Of a stretch of DNA of 64,000 nucleotides, positions 38,659 through 47,319 are shown one piece after another. Within the stretch, counting starts at the first letter, position 1, and every line of letters starts with the position of its first letter. Position numbers and translations under genes: made by a program. The notes under the pieces were generated by a model that ran no database searches, had not been told where the DNA came from, and was given only the letters and a program-made list of their open reading frames with translations. Source of the stretch: TMP-7 sp038212445 (lineage in GTDB: Bacteria; Acidobacteriota; Terriglobia; Bryobacterales; Bryobacteraceae); contig JBBQUM010000030.1 in NCBI GenBank assembly GCA_038212445.1, positions 1-64,000 on the forward strand. Reading direction: 5' to 3'.

Positions 38659-41600
38659 CTAACTCCCCCCGCCCTGGGAATTCGGATTGCGCACGCGGGC
38701 CAGATAGGTGGTGCGTGGGCGCGTGTTGAGATCTTCGAGCAAACCGTAGTTACGCTGCTGTTTCTTGAGCAGAGCTACCTGGCTGTTGGAGTCGTTCAGA
38801 TCGCCGAAGACGATGGCGCGGGTGGGACACGCCTGGGCGCAGGCTGTGACGATTTCGCCATCGTGAATGCGGCGGTCAGCCTTTTCGCTCTCAATCTTGG
38901 CCTGCGCGATCCGCTGCACGCAGTAAGTGCATTTTTCCATCACGCCGCGGCTGCGGACGGTGACGTCGGGATTGCGCATGCCATAGAGGCTCTCGGTGTA
39001 CCAGTCGGAATAGAGGTAAAAGTTAAACCGGCGAACCTTGTAGGGGCAGTTATTGGAACAATAGCGAGTGCCGACGCAGCGGTTGTAAACCATCTGGTTG
39101 AGCCCATCGCCGCTGTGGACCGTTGCGCCGACGGGACAGACCAGTTCGCATGGCGCGTTCTCGCATTGCATGCACGGGACCGGCTGATAGTAGAGTTCCG
39201 GGTCATCGAGTTTGCCATGAAAGTAGCGATCGACACGCAGCCAGTTCATATGGCGGCCTCGTGACACCTGATCCTTGCCGACGACGGGAATGTTGTTCTC
39301 GGCCTGGCAGGCGACAGTGCAAGCCTGACAGCCGACGCAAGCATTCAGGTCAATCGCCATGCCCCACTTGTAGCCGTCGTAACTGAACTCGGGGTACATC
39401 GTAAGATCGCGCGGCGGTGTCTCGCGTTCCACGGCAGGGTGGCTGATGTGTTCGGCGAGCGAGACGACTTTCACGGGCTCGCGACCTTCCATCGTGTAGG
39501 TGTACTGGGTTGTCGCGAAAGCGTGTTTGCCGCCGGCCTTACGAATGTCGGCGCCTTCGCCATTCCACATCGCGTCCGACGCCCGCAGGGTGTAGGCATT
39601 GAAGCCGACGCCATTGGCTTTGTGCCCGCCGTGCGTCCGGCCGTATCCGAGGTGCAGCGTCACAGACTCGTCGGCGTGTCCGGGCATCACCCACGCCGGC
39701 CCTTGTACCTTGCGACCGCGCCAGGCGATCTCAATGAGATCTTCGTTTTCGACCTTAAGACGCTCGGCGGTGGCCGGCGAAATCCACATCGCGTTGTCCC
39801 ACACCATCTTGTTTTGCGGTCGCGGCATTTCCTGCAGCCAGGCGTTGTTGGAGTACGTGCCGTCCCAGACGGCGGGGTCGGGCCGGAAGAGAACCTCAGT
39901 TCCAGGTAACGCTGGGGGCACGGTGGCTGGGGCGGATGGAAAAGCCGGACGCGCGCCCACCGGCAGCACCGAGTCCTTCACCACACCGTCGTGAAGCGAC
40001 TGCTGCCAGAAGGCGTCGGGCAGAGTGGGAACGGCGGGACCGGGCAAAACCGACTTCGCTAAATTGCTGGCGGGAGACTTCGCCGTTGACGTTGGGCCTG
40101 CCTGACTTTGCCAGTGCTCACGGACGAGTTCGCGAGTTGCGACTTGGGACTTGTCGGCAAGCAGACCGATGACATCGGTGATATTCCTGCCCTCGTACAA
40201 CGGCTGAATCAACGGTTGCATCAGCGTGACGGTGCCGTCGAAGGCGCGCGCGTCGCCCCACGACTCAAGATAATGTGCTTGCGGAACGTGCCAGTGGGAG
40301 AGTGCTGCGGTTTCGTCGGAATAGAGTCCGAGGTGGATTCGGAGCGGCACCTTGCGATACGCATCGGCGAAGCCAAAATCGGCGGGAGCGTCGTAAACGG
40401 GATTGCAGCCCAGGACAAGCAGCGTTTGCACGGAGCCGTTGTAAATGTCGCCGATGAGCGCTCGGAGCGATTGGATTGTGTCGACCGGTTTGTACTCCAC
40501 TGGCGCGGTGAAGTCGACGGTATGGCCCAAATTGCCGAGTGACTCATTCATCGCGTGAGCGAGGCCGTGAACCCAGGGCGGTTGAGTGTCACCGGCGATG
40601 ACCACGGAGGCGCCTCTGTTCGCCTGCAAGTCGGCGAGGATCATCGGCACGGCTTTGCGAACCGGTTCGACCAGGGTGGCTTGAGAAGGCACACCCGCCA
40701 CTCCGAGGGCCGACGCTAATGCGGCAGCCAGACTCGAGACGTCGACCGCGCGCATGCGGAGACGGTGGTCAGCCATCGCGCCGGTGTTGGTGACGGAGGC
40801 CTCAGCCACGTAGAGACGGTTCATCGACTGGGGCTGGCCGTCCTTCAGGCGGCGCCCATCGGCGAATTGGCGGGCATAGCGGACCGAGGCCGGTCCGCAA
40901 GAGAGAAAATCGGAGTCGAGTGAGACGATGACTTTCGCCTGGTCGAAGCGGTAGATCGGATTACTTGCCGACGGGTTGCGAATAGGATCCCACTGTCGCC
41001 AGCGGGCCTGCGGCAACGCAGCAAATAGCTGATCGAGACGCGCGCCGACGGTGGGCGAGAGGACGGGAGGAGTGAGCAGAGTGAGTCCAGCGCCCCGTTG
41101 TGCGGCGTGGTTATCACGCGCGCGAATCAGGTCGACGGCAAAGCGGGTCCAGTCACTCATTTGCCCGTGGTGAGTGACGGCTTGGGAACGATCGGGGTCA
41201 TAGAGGTCGAGCAGTGAAGCTTGAGTGAAGGCGTCGGTGGCGCCGAGCGTCGCCGGATGATTGGGATTGCCCTCAATCTTGGTGGGACGTCCCATGTGGC
41301 TCTCGACGAGTACGCCTTGGGCGCCGCCGGGCGCCGGCATCGCGGTGGCATAGAAGAGGGGTTTGCCGGGAACGATCTCCTCGGGTTGCGTGACGTAGGG
41401 AACAATGGCTTCAGGCGGCTGTTTGGTGCAGGCAGTAAGTCCAGCGAGCGCGAGCGAAGCACCCATGAGTTTGAGAAACGTGCGGCGGCGGGAGGGATCG
41501 GCCCAGTCCATCGCGCGTTCGGGAAACTCGTCCTCTACGTACCTGCGGAAGTCGTCTGTGGCGGCGATTTGCTCAAGACTGTTCCAGAAGGCGTCGCCGT

Positions 41601-41670
41601 GGGCGCCTTCCAGTTTCCGGCGGATTGCGCCGAGATCGAGTTTTTGCTTGATCTGCGTTAGCGATGGCAC
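38659..41670 (-). CDS. actB: Alternative complex III subunit ActB (molybdopterin-like plus Fe-S domains)
   Basis: 1003 residues. A twin-arginine signal with Ser-Arg-Arg-Arg-Thr-Phe-Leu (60-66) and Cys81 follows an unusually long cytoplasmic lead. Residues about 85-730 resemble a molybdopterin oxidoreductase but should lack the cofactor, as in all ActB proteins. About 765-960 is a four-cluster ferredoxin domain: Cys-Val-Gly-Cys-Gln-Ala-Cys, Cys-Met-Gln-Cys-Glu-Asn-Ala-Pro-Cys, Cys-Ser-Asn-Asn-Cys-Pro-Tyr and Cys-Thr-Tyr-Cys. It wires electrons from the quinol site to the hemes of ActA. Overlaps actA by 13 bases. Confidence 0.93.
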   Translation of the reverse strand: MPSLTQIKQKLDLGAIRRKLEGAHGDAFWNSLEQIAATDDFRRYVEDEFPERAMDWADPSRRRTFLKLMGASLALAGLTACTKQPPEAIVPYVTQPEEIVPGKPLFYATAMPAPGGAQGVLVESHMGRPTKIEGNPNHPATLGATDAFTQASLLDLYDPDRSQAVTHHGQMSDWTRFAVDLIRARDNHAAQRGAGLTLLTPPVLSPTVGARLDQLFAALPQARWRQWDPIRNPSASNPIYRFDQAKVIVSLDSDFLSCGPASVRYARQFADGRRLKDGQPQSMNRLYVAEASVTNTGAMADHRLRMRAVDVSSLAAALASALGVAGVPSQATLVEPVRKAVPMILADLQANRGASVVIAGDTQPPWVHGLAHAMNESLGNLGHTVDFTAPVEYKPVDTIQSLRALIGDIYNGSVQTLLVLGCNPVYDAPADFGFADAYRKVPLRIHLGLYSDETAALSHWHVPQAHYLESWGDARAFDGTVTLMQPLIQPLYEGRNITDVIGLLADKSQVATRELVREHWQSQAGPTSTAKSPASNLAKSVLPGPAVPTLPDAFWQQSLHDGVVKDSVLPVGARPAFPSAPATVPPALPGTEVLFRPDPAVWDGTYSNNAWLQEMPRPQNKMVWDNAMWISPATAERLKVENEDLIEIAWRGRKVQGPAWVMPGHADESVTLHLGYGRTHGGHKANGVGFNAYTLRASDAMWNGEGADIRKAGGKHAFATTQYTYTMEGREPVKVVSLAEHISHPAVERETPPRDLTMYPEFSYDGYKWGMAIDLNACVGCQACTVACQAENNIPVVGKDQVSRGRHMNWLRVDRYFHGKLDDPELYYQPVPCMQCENAPCELVCPVGATVHSGDGLNQMVYNRCVGTRYCSNNCPYKVRRFNFYLYSDWYTESLYGMRNPDVTVRSRGVMEKCTYCVQRIAQAKIESEKADRRIHDGEIVTACAQACPTRAIVFGDLNDSNSQVALLKKQQRNYGLLEDLNTRPRTTYLARVRNPNSQGGGS

Positions 41671-42308
41671 GTGTAGCAGTCCGTCAGTTTCTGAACCTTG
41701 TATTCGGCCACCAGGCGGCGTCCAAGTTCCAGTTGATTCGATGGGGCCTGGTAGGCCATGTTAAAAACTTCGCTTCGAGGCCGGATGTTCTTCTCCGGTT
41801 CGCGATGACAATCCACGCACCAGTTCATGTAGAGGGTGTTCACCTTGTAAGTGAGCGGCATCAGATCAATGCGCCCGTGACAGGTGGAGCAGCCGATGCC
41901 TTTATTGATGTGGATGCTGTGGTTGAAGTAAACGTAGTCGGGCAAATCATGGACGCGGGTCCAAGCGATAGATTGTCCAGTCTTGTAGCTAGAGCGCACA
42001 GGCTCCAGCACTTCGGCCGTCGTCCAAAGTTGTGAATGACAACTCATGCATGTCTCAGTGGGAGGGATGCCGGCGAAAGACGATGTTTCAACGGAGGTAT
42101 GGCAATACCGGCAATCGATGCCGTCGTCGGTGACGTGGTGCTTATGGCTGAACGGGACGGGTTGATCAGGGGCGATGCCCACGTTGGTGGTGTAGTGTCC
42201 CCGATCGATGGAGTAGGCGGCGGTGAGTAGTAGCGCCACTGCTAGAGCGGCAGCAACAACACTGACCTTAGCGATCGAATTGGCACCGCGGGTGAACACC
42301 TGCGCCAT
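41658..42308 (-). CDS. actA: Alternative complex III pentaheme cytochrome c ActA
   Basis: 216 residues. One N-terminal membrane helix (about 15-35). Five heme-binding Cys-x-x-Cys-His motifs can be read: Cys-Arg-Tyr-Cys-His, Cys-Met-Ser-Cys-His, Cys-Ser-Thr-Cys-His, Cys-Val-Asp-Cys-His and Cys-Tyr-Thr-Cys-His near the end. This matches the pentaheme subunit of the complex. It is the first gene of the twelve-gene operon, so the promoter should lie in the 190-base gap to 42497. That gap also holds a terminator for the gene upstream. Confidence 0.92.
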   Translation of the reverse strand: MAQVFTRGANSIAKVSVVAAALAVALLLTAAYSIDRGHYTTNVGIAPDQPVPFSHKHHVTDDGIDCRYCHTSVETSSFAGIPPTETCMSCHSQLWTTAEVLEPVRSSYKTGQSIAWTRVHDLPDYVYFNHSIHINKGIGCSTCHGRIDLMPLTYKVNTLYMNWCVDCHREPEKNIRPRSEVFNMAYQAPSNQLELGRRLVAEYKVQKLTDCYTCHR

Positions 42309-42419
42309 TTCGGTTTGTGGACGCAGAGACGCTAGAAATATTTCAACGAGATCGTAAATTTACGTGTTGAGGAAGAATCGGCGGCAGGGCGGACGAATTT
42401 GGCAGAACTTAAAGGGCCC

Positions 42420-42466
42420 GAAAAGCAAAATAGGCGAATTCAGCGTTTAATCGCCGAATTCGCCCT
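42420..42466 (-). terminator. Rho-independent terminator after the YSC84 gene
   Basis: On the minus strand the arms at 42456-42465 and 42432-42441 (core GGCGAATTC / GAATTCGCC) form a stem of nine to ten pairs around a 14-base loop. The run TATTTTGCTTTT follows at once. It lies about 30 bases beyond the stop of the YSC84 gene and upstream of actA, so it isolates the respiratory operon from that transcript. Confidence 0.65.
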
Positions 42467-42496
42467 AATACTCAGGAGGTACTTCCCAAATAGGAA

Positions 42497-43195
42497 CTAA
42501 CGTTGTGCAGATTTCGCAGGGACGTAATGATTAATCGCCGAGTAAAGCCTTGAGGCCTCTTCCGGCCGCTTTACTTTACCCATCAGGATTTCCTTATGAC
42601 TGCTGCCCGCGCCGTACATCAGGGCGTTATCGTCCTTGTCAGGACGCATGGTGGCTCCTGTAAGCGTAATACCGGCGAAAACACCCCGCGACCGGGACCA
42701 GGACAGAATCTCGGCATGCATCATGGCATCGGTCTGAGCCTCGGCATGACGACCAACTGGACCCGCCATCGCAGCGGCGTCGCCACCTACGGTGAACTTG
42801 TCATCCAGTAGCTTTTGCATACCGCTCTGGTTGAGAACAGCAAAAACAAGGTCAGTTTCGCCGGCGCCAATCTGGAGACCGACGCTTCCGCCTTCTATAC
42901 GGATGGTTGAGGGCGCGCTCCACCCCGCGGAATTCGATGCCCGGCATACGAGTACGCCCTTGCCGTACTTGGCGCCGACGATAAAGCCAGCGCGTTTCAG
43001 GTTTGGCACAATCCCAATACACTGGGATTTTTCAAGAATTTCCCCCGGAATTCCCTTGTCGGGAGCGGCGTTGATTTCGTTAAAAACTGTCGCCGCCTCG
43101 TTAATGCGTTTGACGACGTCCGACTTCGAATCAGCACCAGCCATAAGGCCGGCGACGGCGGCGAAAGTCGTACAGATTGCAGTTGTTCTGTTCAT
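42497..43195 (-). CDS. YSC84-family lipid-binding protein
   Basis: 232 residues with a signal peptide (about 1-20). The family pattern is plain: Ile-Pro-Gly-Glu-Ile-Leu-Glu-Lys-Ser-Gln-Cys, Gly-Phe-Ile-Val-Gly-Ala-Lys-Tyr-Gly-Lys-Gly, Ser-Val-Gly-Leu-Gln-Ile-Gly-Ala and Gly-Val-Phe-Ala-Gly-Ile-Thr-Leu-Thr-Gly-Ala. In eukaryotes the YSC84 domain binds phosphoinositides and actin; in bacteria the secreted form has no settled role. It follows the sigma-factor gene by 14 bases and ends in a terminator, so the two form a closed unit. Confidence 0.88.
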   Translation of the reverse strand: MNRTTAICTTFAAVAGLMAGADSKSDVVKRINEAATVFNEINAAPDKGIPGEILEKSQCIGIVPNLKRAGFIVGAKYGKGVLVCRASNSAGWSAPSTIRIEGGSVGLQIGAGETDLVFAVLNQSGMQKLLDDKFTVGGDAAAMAGPVGRHAEAQTDAMMHAEILSWSRSRGVFAGITLTGATMRPDKDDNALMYGAGSSHKEILMGKVKRPEEASRLYSAINHYVPAKSAQR

Positions 43196-43209
43196 CTACT
43201 TCAATCTCC

Positions 43210-43704
43210 CTAGGCGGCAGCCTGCGGTTGCACGCGCGGCTCCGGCTTGTGTCCCATGCGTTTGCCCACGGCGCGGCGAGCGCGGAGCAAACGAATACGG
43301 ACCGCTGTGTCGGTCCAACCTTGCTGCTGCGCGATTTCCTGGACTTTATAGCCCTCGAGGTAATGGCGCTGCAGTACCATACGATCCTTGTGCTTACATA
43401 CCTTTAGAATCCGGCGCACATCGATCCCGGCCAGATTTACCTTCGGTGGGGTTGACAGTTCTGGCAGGGCCTGGAGTAGAGGTTCCCGCCGGATATAACT
43501 CCGATGAATATTTAGTGCGATGCTGTTGAGCCACGTCAAGACCATATTCTGGTCACGTAGCTGTCCCAGCCGCTCCCAGCCTTTGGCCCATGCCGCCTGG
43601 GCTGTCTCCTGCGCTGAATCGTAGGACAGTCCTCGCGACACCAGGAAACGTACCGTTAAGTTGAACCCACGTTGATAGGCTTGTCCGTATTCTTCTCTGG
43701 TCAT
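43210..43704 (-). CDS. ECF-like sigma factor
   Basis: 164 residues from ATG 43702-43704, which has GGAG five bases ahead; a frame open to 43794 has no such site. A sigma-2-like part is seen near 15-70 (Ala-Gln-Glu-Thr-Ala-Gln-Ala-Ala-Trp). A clear sigma-4 helix-turn-helix lies near 95-150 (Arg-Met-Val-Leu-Gln-Arg-His-Tyr-Leu-Glu-Gly, Val-Gln-Glu-Ile-Ala, Thr-Ala-Val-Arg-Ile-Arg-Leu-Leu-Arg-Ala). No anti-sigma factor is adjacent. It likely drives its own unit with the YSC84 gene. It is transcribed away from the ccm operon, with about 270 bases between them. Confidence 0.82.
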   Translation of the reverse strand: MTREEYGQAYQRGFNLTVRFLVSRGLSYDSAQETAQAAWAKGWERLGQLRDQNMVLTWLNSIALNIHRSYIRREPLLQALPELSTPPKVNLAGIDVRRILKVCKHKDRMVLQRHYLEGYKVQEIAQQQGWTDTAVRIRLLRARRAVGKRMGHKPEPRVQPQAAA

Positions 43705-43976
43705 TCTAGCTCCACGCATCTCCTGGGGCATTTGATTGACCAACCCGGGTATAGTACCCCAGTGGAGACGGACTACCTGAGCTAAGTGGTTCATAAGGCT
43801 AGTTCAGCAGTTCGGCTAAGCAGTTGCCCTGAGTGAATGCAATGGATTTCAATGGACCGGTTTCCGTTACCTAAAGTCATGGGGCCCCGGAAAAATTTTC
43901 CGATGTGCCGTGCCGGAGCGCGATCAGGTCACATTGTAGAGAAGCGCTATACTATTGACTTAGGAGTCAACGCAAC

Positions 43977-44402
43977 ATGAAGACCTACGCGAAATTTGGT
44001 GTTTTGGTGGTCGTCATTGTCGGCACGCTGGCGGTGTTGGCCAGAAGCGGTGTCAACGAGACCAAGACTTACTACAAGACCATCACTGAATTGAACCAGA
44101 TGGGCGAACGTGCCCATGATCAGCGGATCCGGGTGGGCGGCGATGTTGAGCAGGGCTCGATTCAGCGGGAAGGCCACGAAGTCCGGTTCACGCTCGCTCA
44201 AGAAAAGATCCGGTTGAAGGTCGTGTACGACGGAATCGATCCTTTGCCAGACACCTTCCGTGACGGCTCGCAGGCGTTGGCGGACGGCAAATTGGGAACA
44301 GATGGCGTTTTCCGGGCCAAGAAGATTCAGGCCAAATGCGCTTCGAAGTACGAAGCCAAACCCGGCCAGCCAAAGGCTCCTGTAAACACCAGTTCGATGT
44401 AG
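43977..44402 (+). CDS. ccmE: Heme chaperone CcmE, cysteine type
   Basis: 141 residues. An N-terminal membrane helix (about 6-22) is followed by the OB-fold of CcmE, with Ile-Arg-Val-Gly-Gly-Asp-Val near 51 and Leu-x-Val-Val-Tyr-Asp-Gly near 80. CcmE holds heme covalently and hands it to CcmF. The usual binding site is His-x-x-x-Tyr. Here it reads Lys-Cys121-Ala-Ser-Lys-Tyr125, the Cys-x-x-x-Tyr variant known from Desulfovibrio and archaea, so the heme bond should differ. First gene of a nine-gene ccm operon. Confidence 0.9.
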   Translation: MKTYAKFGVLVVVIVGTLAVLARSGVNETKTYYKTITELNQMGERAHDQRIRVGGDVEQGSIQREGHEVRFTLAQEKIRLKVVYDGIDPLPDTFRDGSQALADGKLGTDGVFRAKKIQAKCASKYEAKPGQPKAPVNTSSM

Positions 44403-44424
44403 TGCCAGCAGCGCGGAATTTCGT

Positions 44425-46437
44425 ATGGAAAACCTGGGCGCCCTTGCAATTATTCTCGCGTTTTGCTTCGCGATCTATTCGGTTCTCGCATCTCTGATCG
44501 GGACCTGGAAAAAACGACCATTTCTGGTGGCGAGTGGACGTCGTGCCGTCTACACCACTTGGCTGCTCGTCGCCTCGGCGTCGGGCATGCTGGTTTACTC
44601 GCTGATGAAGGGCGACTTCCGCTTGGCCTACGTCTGGGCTCACAGCAACAAGTCGATGCCCTTCTATTACAAGTTTGCCTCGTGGTGGGGCGGACAAGAA
44701 GGCTCGCTGCTCTTCTGGGCGTTCCTGTTGTCGACGTACACGATGGTGGTGGTCTTCATGAACCGGAAGAAATTCCGGGACATGATGCCCTACGTGATCA
44801 GCGTGCTGATGGCAACGCTGGCGTTCTTCCTGGTGATGATCTGGGTGCCGCTTAGCCCCTTCCAGGTGTTCACGGTCGGCAAGGGCATTCAGGATTTAGG
44901 CGACGGACAGGGACTAAACCCGCTGTTGCAGTACTGGACGATGGTGATCCATCCTCCGATGCTTTACCTCGGCTATGTAGGATTTTCAGTGCCGTTCGCC
45001 TTCGCAATCGGCTCGCTGATTACCAAACAGCCTGGCGACGCCTGGATTCACACAACACGCCGCTGGACGCTGGTCACATGGCTGTTCCAAACAACCGGAA
45101 TCATTCTCGGCGCCGGGTGGGCATACTCGGTACTCGGTTGGGGTGGCTATTGGGGATGGGATCCGGTGGAGAACGCGTCCCTTCTGCCCTGGATCACGGC
45201 CACCGCGTTTCTGCATTCTGTAATGATGCAGGAAAAGAAGGGCATGATGAAGATCTGGAACGCCGTGTTGATTTCGGCGACGTTCTTCCTGTGCATCTTC
45301 GGAACATTTATGACGCGGTCCGGTGTGGTGCAGTCAGTGCACGCCTTCGCGCAATCGTCCATCGGCACCTACTTCGTGTCGTACCTGACGGTAGGCATCG
45401 CCGGTACGGTCTATCTCATACTTAGCCGGCTTCAGTACCTGAAGAGCGAAGCGCATCTCGAGAGCGTAGTCTCTCGCGAATCGAGCTTCATGTTCAACAA
45501 CCTGATCCTGCTTGCCAGTTGCTTCGCCGTACTGTGGGGAACGCTGTTCCCTGTGATTTCGGAAGCCGTGACTGGCGACAAGATTAGCGTCGACAAACCT
45601 TTCTACGATCGCATCAACATCCCGATCGGACTTTTCCTGCTGTTCCTCACCGGCGTTGGACCCTTGATCGCGTGGCGCAAGAGTTCCATTGAAAGTTTGA
45701 AGCGCGCTTTCTTCTGGCCAACGATCGGCGGCGTAGCGTTGATCGCCGGTTTGATGGCGGCGGGCATGCGTCATCCTTACGCGCTGCTCTCTTTCGGCCT
45801 ATGCCTGTTTGTCACCTGGACGGTGGCGGCGGAGTTCTACAAAGGCTCGCGGGCGATCTCGAATAAGACCGGATCGAATCTCCTGATGGCGATGGTGGAC
45901 CTGACGCACCGCAACACACGGCGCTACGGCGGCTACATCGTTCATATGGGTATCGTGTTCATGTTCATCGGCTTCACCGGCTCGGCGTTCAATCAGGACA
46001 CTACGGTGGAAGTGGACAAGGGCAGTGTTCAGAAAATCGGCCATTACGATTTGCAGATCGCCGACATCCAGCAGGGCGAGAACGACAACTATCTCTGGCA
46101 CAAGGCGATCGTTAAAATCTCGCGCAACGGCAGCGAACTCGGAACACTCGAACCGGAGCGCCGGTTGTATAAGGCGAGCAAGCAGCCAACATCCGAAGTT
46201 TCCATTCGGCGCCGCCTCAACGAAGATCTCTACTTGAACTTCGCCGGCATGTCGAACGACGATACCAAGGCCGTCATCCAGGCGTACATCTTCCCGCTGG
46301 TCTCGTGGATCTGGATCGGATTCTGGGTGGTACTGGCGGGAACGCTGGTCTGCCTGGTGCCCGCGAAGGTGCGTCTGCAATATGCGCGCACTGAAGTGGT
46401 GGGTATCGCGAGGAAAAATGTCGAAGTTCAAAAATAA
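44425..46437 (+). CDS. ccmF: Cytochrome c heme lyase subunit CcmF
   Basis: 670 residues with about 14 membrane helices. The tryptophan-rich heme-handling motif Trp-Gly-Gly-Tyr-Trp-Gly-Trp-Asp-Pro-Val-Glu-Asn is near 238-249. His-Pro-Pro-Met-Leu-Tyr-Leu-Gly-Tyr near 175 and Arg-Arg-Tyr-Gly-Gly-Tyr near 495 also match the family. CcmF attaches heme from CcmE to Cys-x-x-Cys-His proteins at the outer face of the membrane. Its end overlaps the start region of ccmH. Confidence 0.94.
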   Translation: MENLGALAIILAFCFAIYSVLASLIGTWKKRPFLVASGRRAVYTTWLLVASASGMLVYSLMKGDFRLAYVWAHSNKSMPFYYKFASWWGGQEGSLLFWAFLLSTYTMVVVFMNRKKFRDMMPYVISVLMATLAFFLVMIWVPLSPFQVFTVGKGIQDLGDGQGLNPLLQYWTMVIHPPMLYLGYVGFSVPFAFAIGSLITKQPGDAWIHTTRRWTLVTWLFQTTGIILGAGWAYSVLGWGGYWGWDPVENASLLPWITATAFLHSVMMQEKKGMMKIWNAVLISATFFLCIFGTFMTRSGVVQSVHAFAQSSIGTYFVSYLTVGIAGTVYLILSRLQYLKSEAHLESVVSRESSFMFNNLILLASCFAVLWGTLFPVISEAVTGDKISVDKPFYDRINIPIGLFLLFLTGVGPLIAWRKSSIESLKRAFFWPTIGGVALIAGLMAAGMRHPYALLSFGLCLFVTWTVAAEFYKGSRAISNKTGSNLLMAMVDLTHRNTRRYGGYIVHMGIVFMFIGFTGSAFNQDTTVEVDKGSVQKIGHYDLQIADIQQGENDNYLWHKAIVKISRNGSELGTLEPERRLYKASKQPTSEVSIRRRLNEDLYLNFAGMSNDDTKAVIQAYIFPLVSWIWIGFWVVLAGTLVCLVPAKVRLQYARTEVVGIARKNVEVQK

Positions 46438-46912
46438 CCGCGGGACGGTGGTGCTTCTGGCGATTGCGCTGGCGGCATTGAGCCTCGCACAGTCATCCTC
46501 CGCGCTGTTGACACCCGAAATCAAACGGGTGGGCGGACGGCTGGCTTGCCTCTGTGGTACCTGCAATAACAGTGTGAGCGACTGCCCGATGCTCGAGTGC
46601 CATTACACCAAGCCAATGCGCGAGAAAATCGCCTCGATGCAGAAGCTTGGAATGGGAGACGACGAGATCATCAACGCGGTGGTGAAGGACAAGGGGATAC
46701 AGGCACTCGCAGCACCGCCCACCGAGGGGTTCAATCTTCTCGCCTGGGTTATGCCCTGGATTGCCGTTGGGTTGGGTTTGTTGGTGGTCTGGATGTTCAT
46801 CAGCTATCTAAATCGCAAGCGTGTGACGGCAGCCGCAGCACCCGAACTGGATCCCGAAATTCTCAACCGCTATCGGGACAACATTGAAAAGGATCTCGCG
46901 AAGCTAGACTGA
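46418..46912 (+). CDS. ccmH: CcmH-like protein with unusual cysteine set
   Basis: 164 residues from ATG 46418; an earlier Met at 46382 lies inside ccmF. A signal segment (about 10-29) is followed by the CcmH fold and a membrane helix (about 110-130). Standard CcmH has Leu-Arg-Cys-x-x-Cys. Here the site reads Leu-Ala-Cys44-Leu-Cys46-Gly-Thr-Cys49 with Cys56 and Cys61 following, five cysteines in all. This may reflect a different thiol chemistry or metal binding. CcmH keeps the apocytochrome cysteines reduced before heme attachment. Its stop overlaps the next start. Confidence 0.85.
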   Translation: MSKFKNNRGTVVLLAIALAALSLAQSSSALLTPEIKRVGGRLACLCGTCNNSVSDCPMLECHYTKPMREKIASMQKLGMGDDEIINAVVKDKGIQALAAPPTEGFNLLAWVMPWIAVGLGLLVVWMFISYLNRKRVTAAAAPELDPEILNRYRDNIEKDLAKLD

Positions 46913-47319
46913 TGCTCCTCGCCGCTGCTGTCATGCTCACCGTCGGAGCGATCGCCGTTACTCTATTCATACGCGATCGCGACATTCCCGAAGCCGAAGT
47001 TGCTCTTCCCTGGGAGCATCTCGATCTCAGGAAAGCGCAGATTTACGAGAATCTGCGCGATCTGCAGTTCGAATTTCGAGTGGGCAAACTCTCTGATGCC
47101 GACTATCAGCAGACCAAGAACAGCCTGCAGGGTGAGCTAGCCGGCGTGATGGCGGAAATCGACCGTTTGAAAGCCGGGGGCGTCCCCACTGCGGTCCAGG
47201 CAGCAAACAAAGAAGCGGCAGTAACAGCATCGTACGGCACGGTGTGCCCACACTGCAACGCGACATTCGCGAACCCGATGAAGTTCTGCGGGGAATGCGG
47301 GAAGGACATGCGCGCATGA
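46912..47319 (+). CDS. CcmI-like membrane protein with zinc ribbon
   Basis: 135 residues. One N-terminal helix (about 2-20) is followed by a helical part like the start of CcmI (Leu-Arg-Asp-Leu-Gln-Phe-Glu-Phe-Arg-Val-Gly-Lys-Leu-Ser-Asp-Ala-Asp-Tyr). A C-terminal zinc ribbon with two knuckles follows (Cys-Pro-His-Cys, Cys-Gly-Glu-Cys-Gly). CcmI normally carries a TPR domain that grips apocytochromes; here the ribbon takes that place. Overlaps ccmH by one base and the next gene by four. Confidence 0.75.
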   Translation: MLLAAAVMLTVGAIAVTLFIRDRDIPEAEVALPWEHLDLRKAQIYENLRDLQFEFRVGKLSDADYQQTKNSLQGELAGVMAEIDRLKAGGVPTAVQAANKEAAVTASYGTVCPHCNATFANPMKFCGECGKDMRA

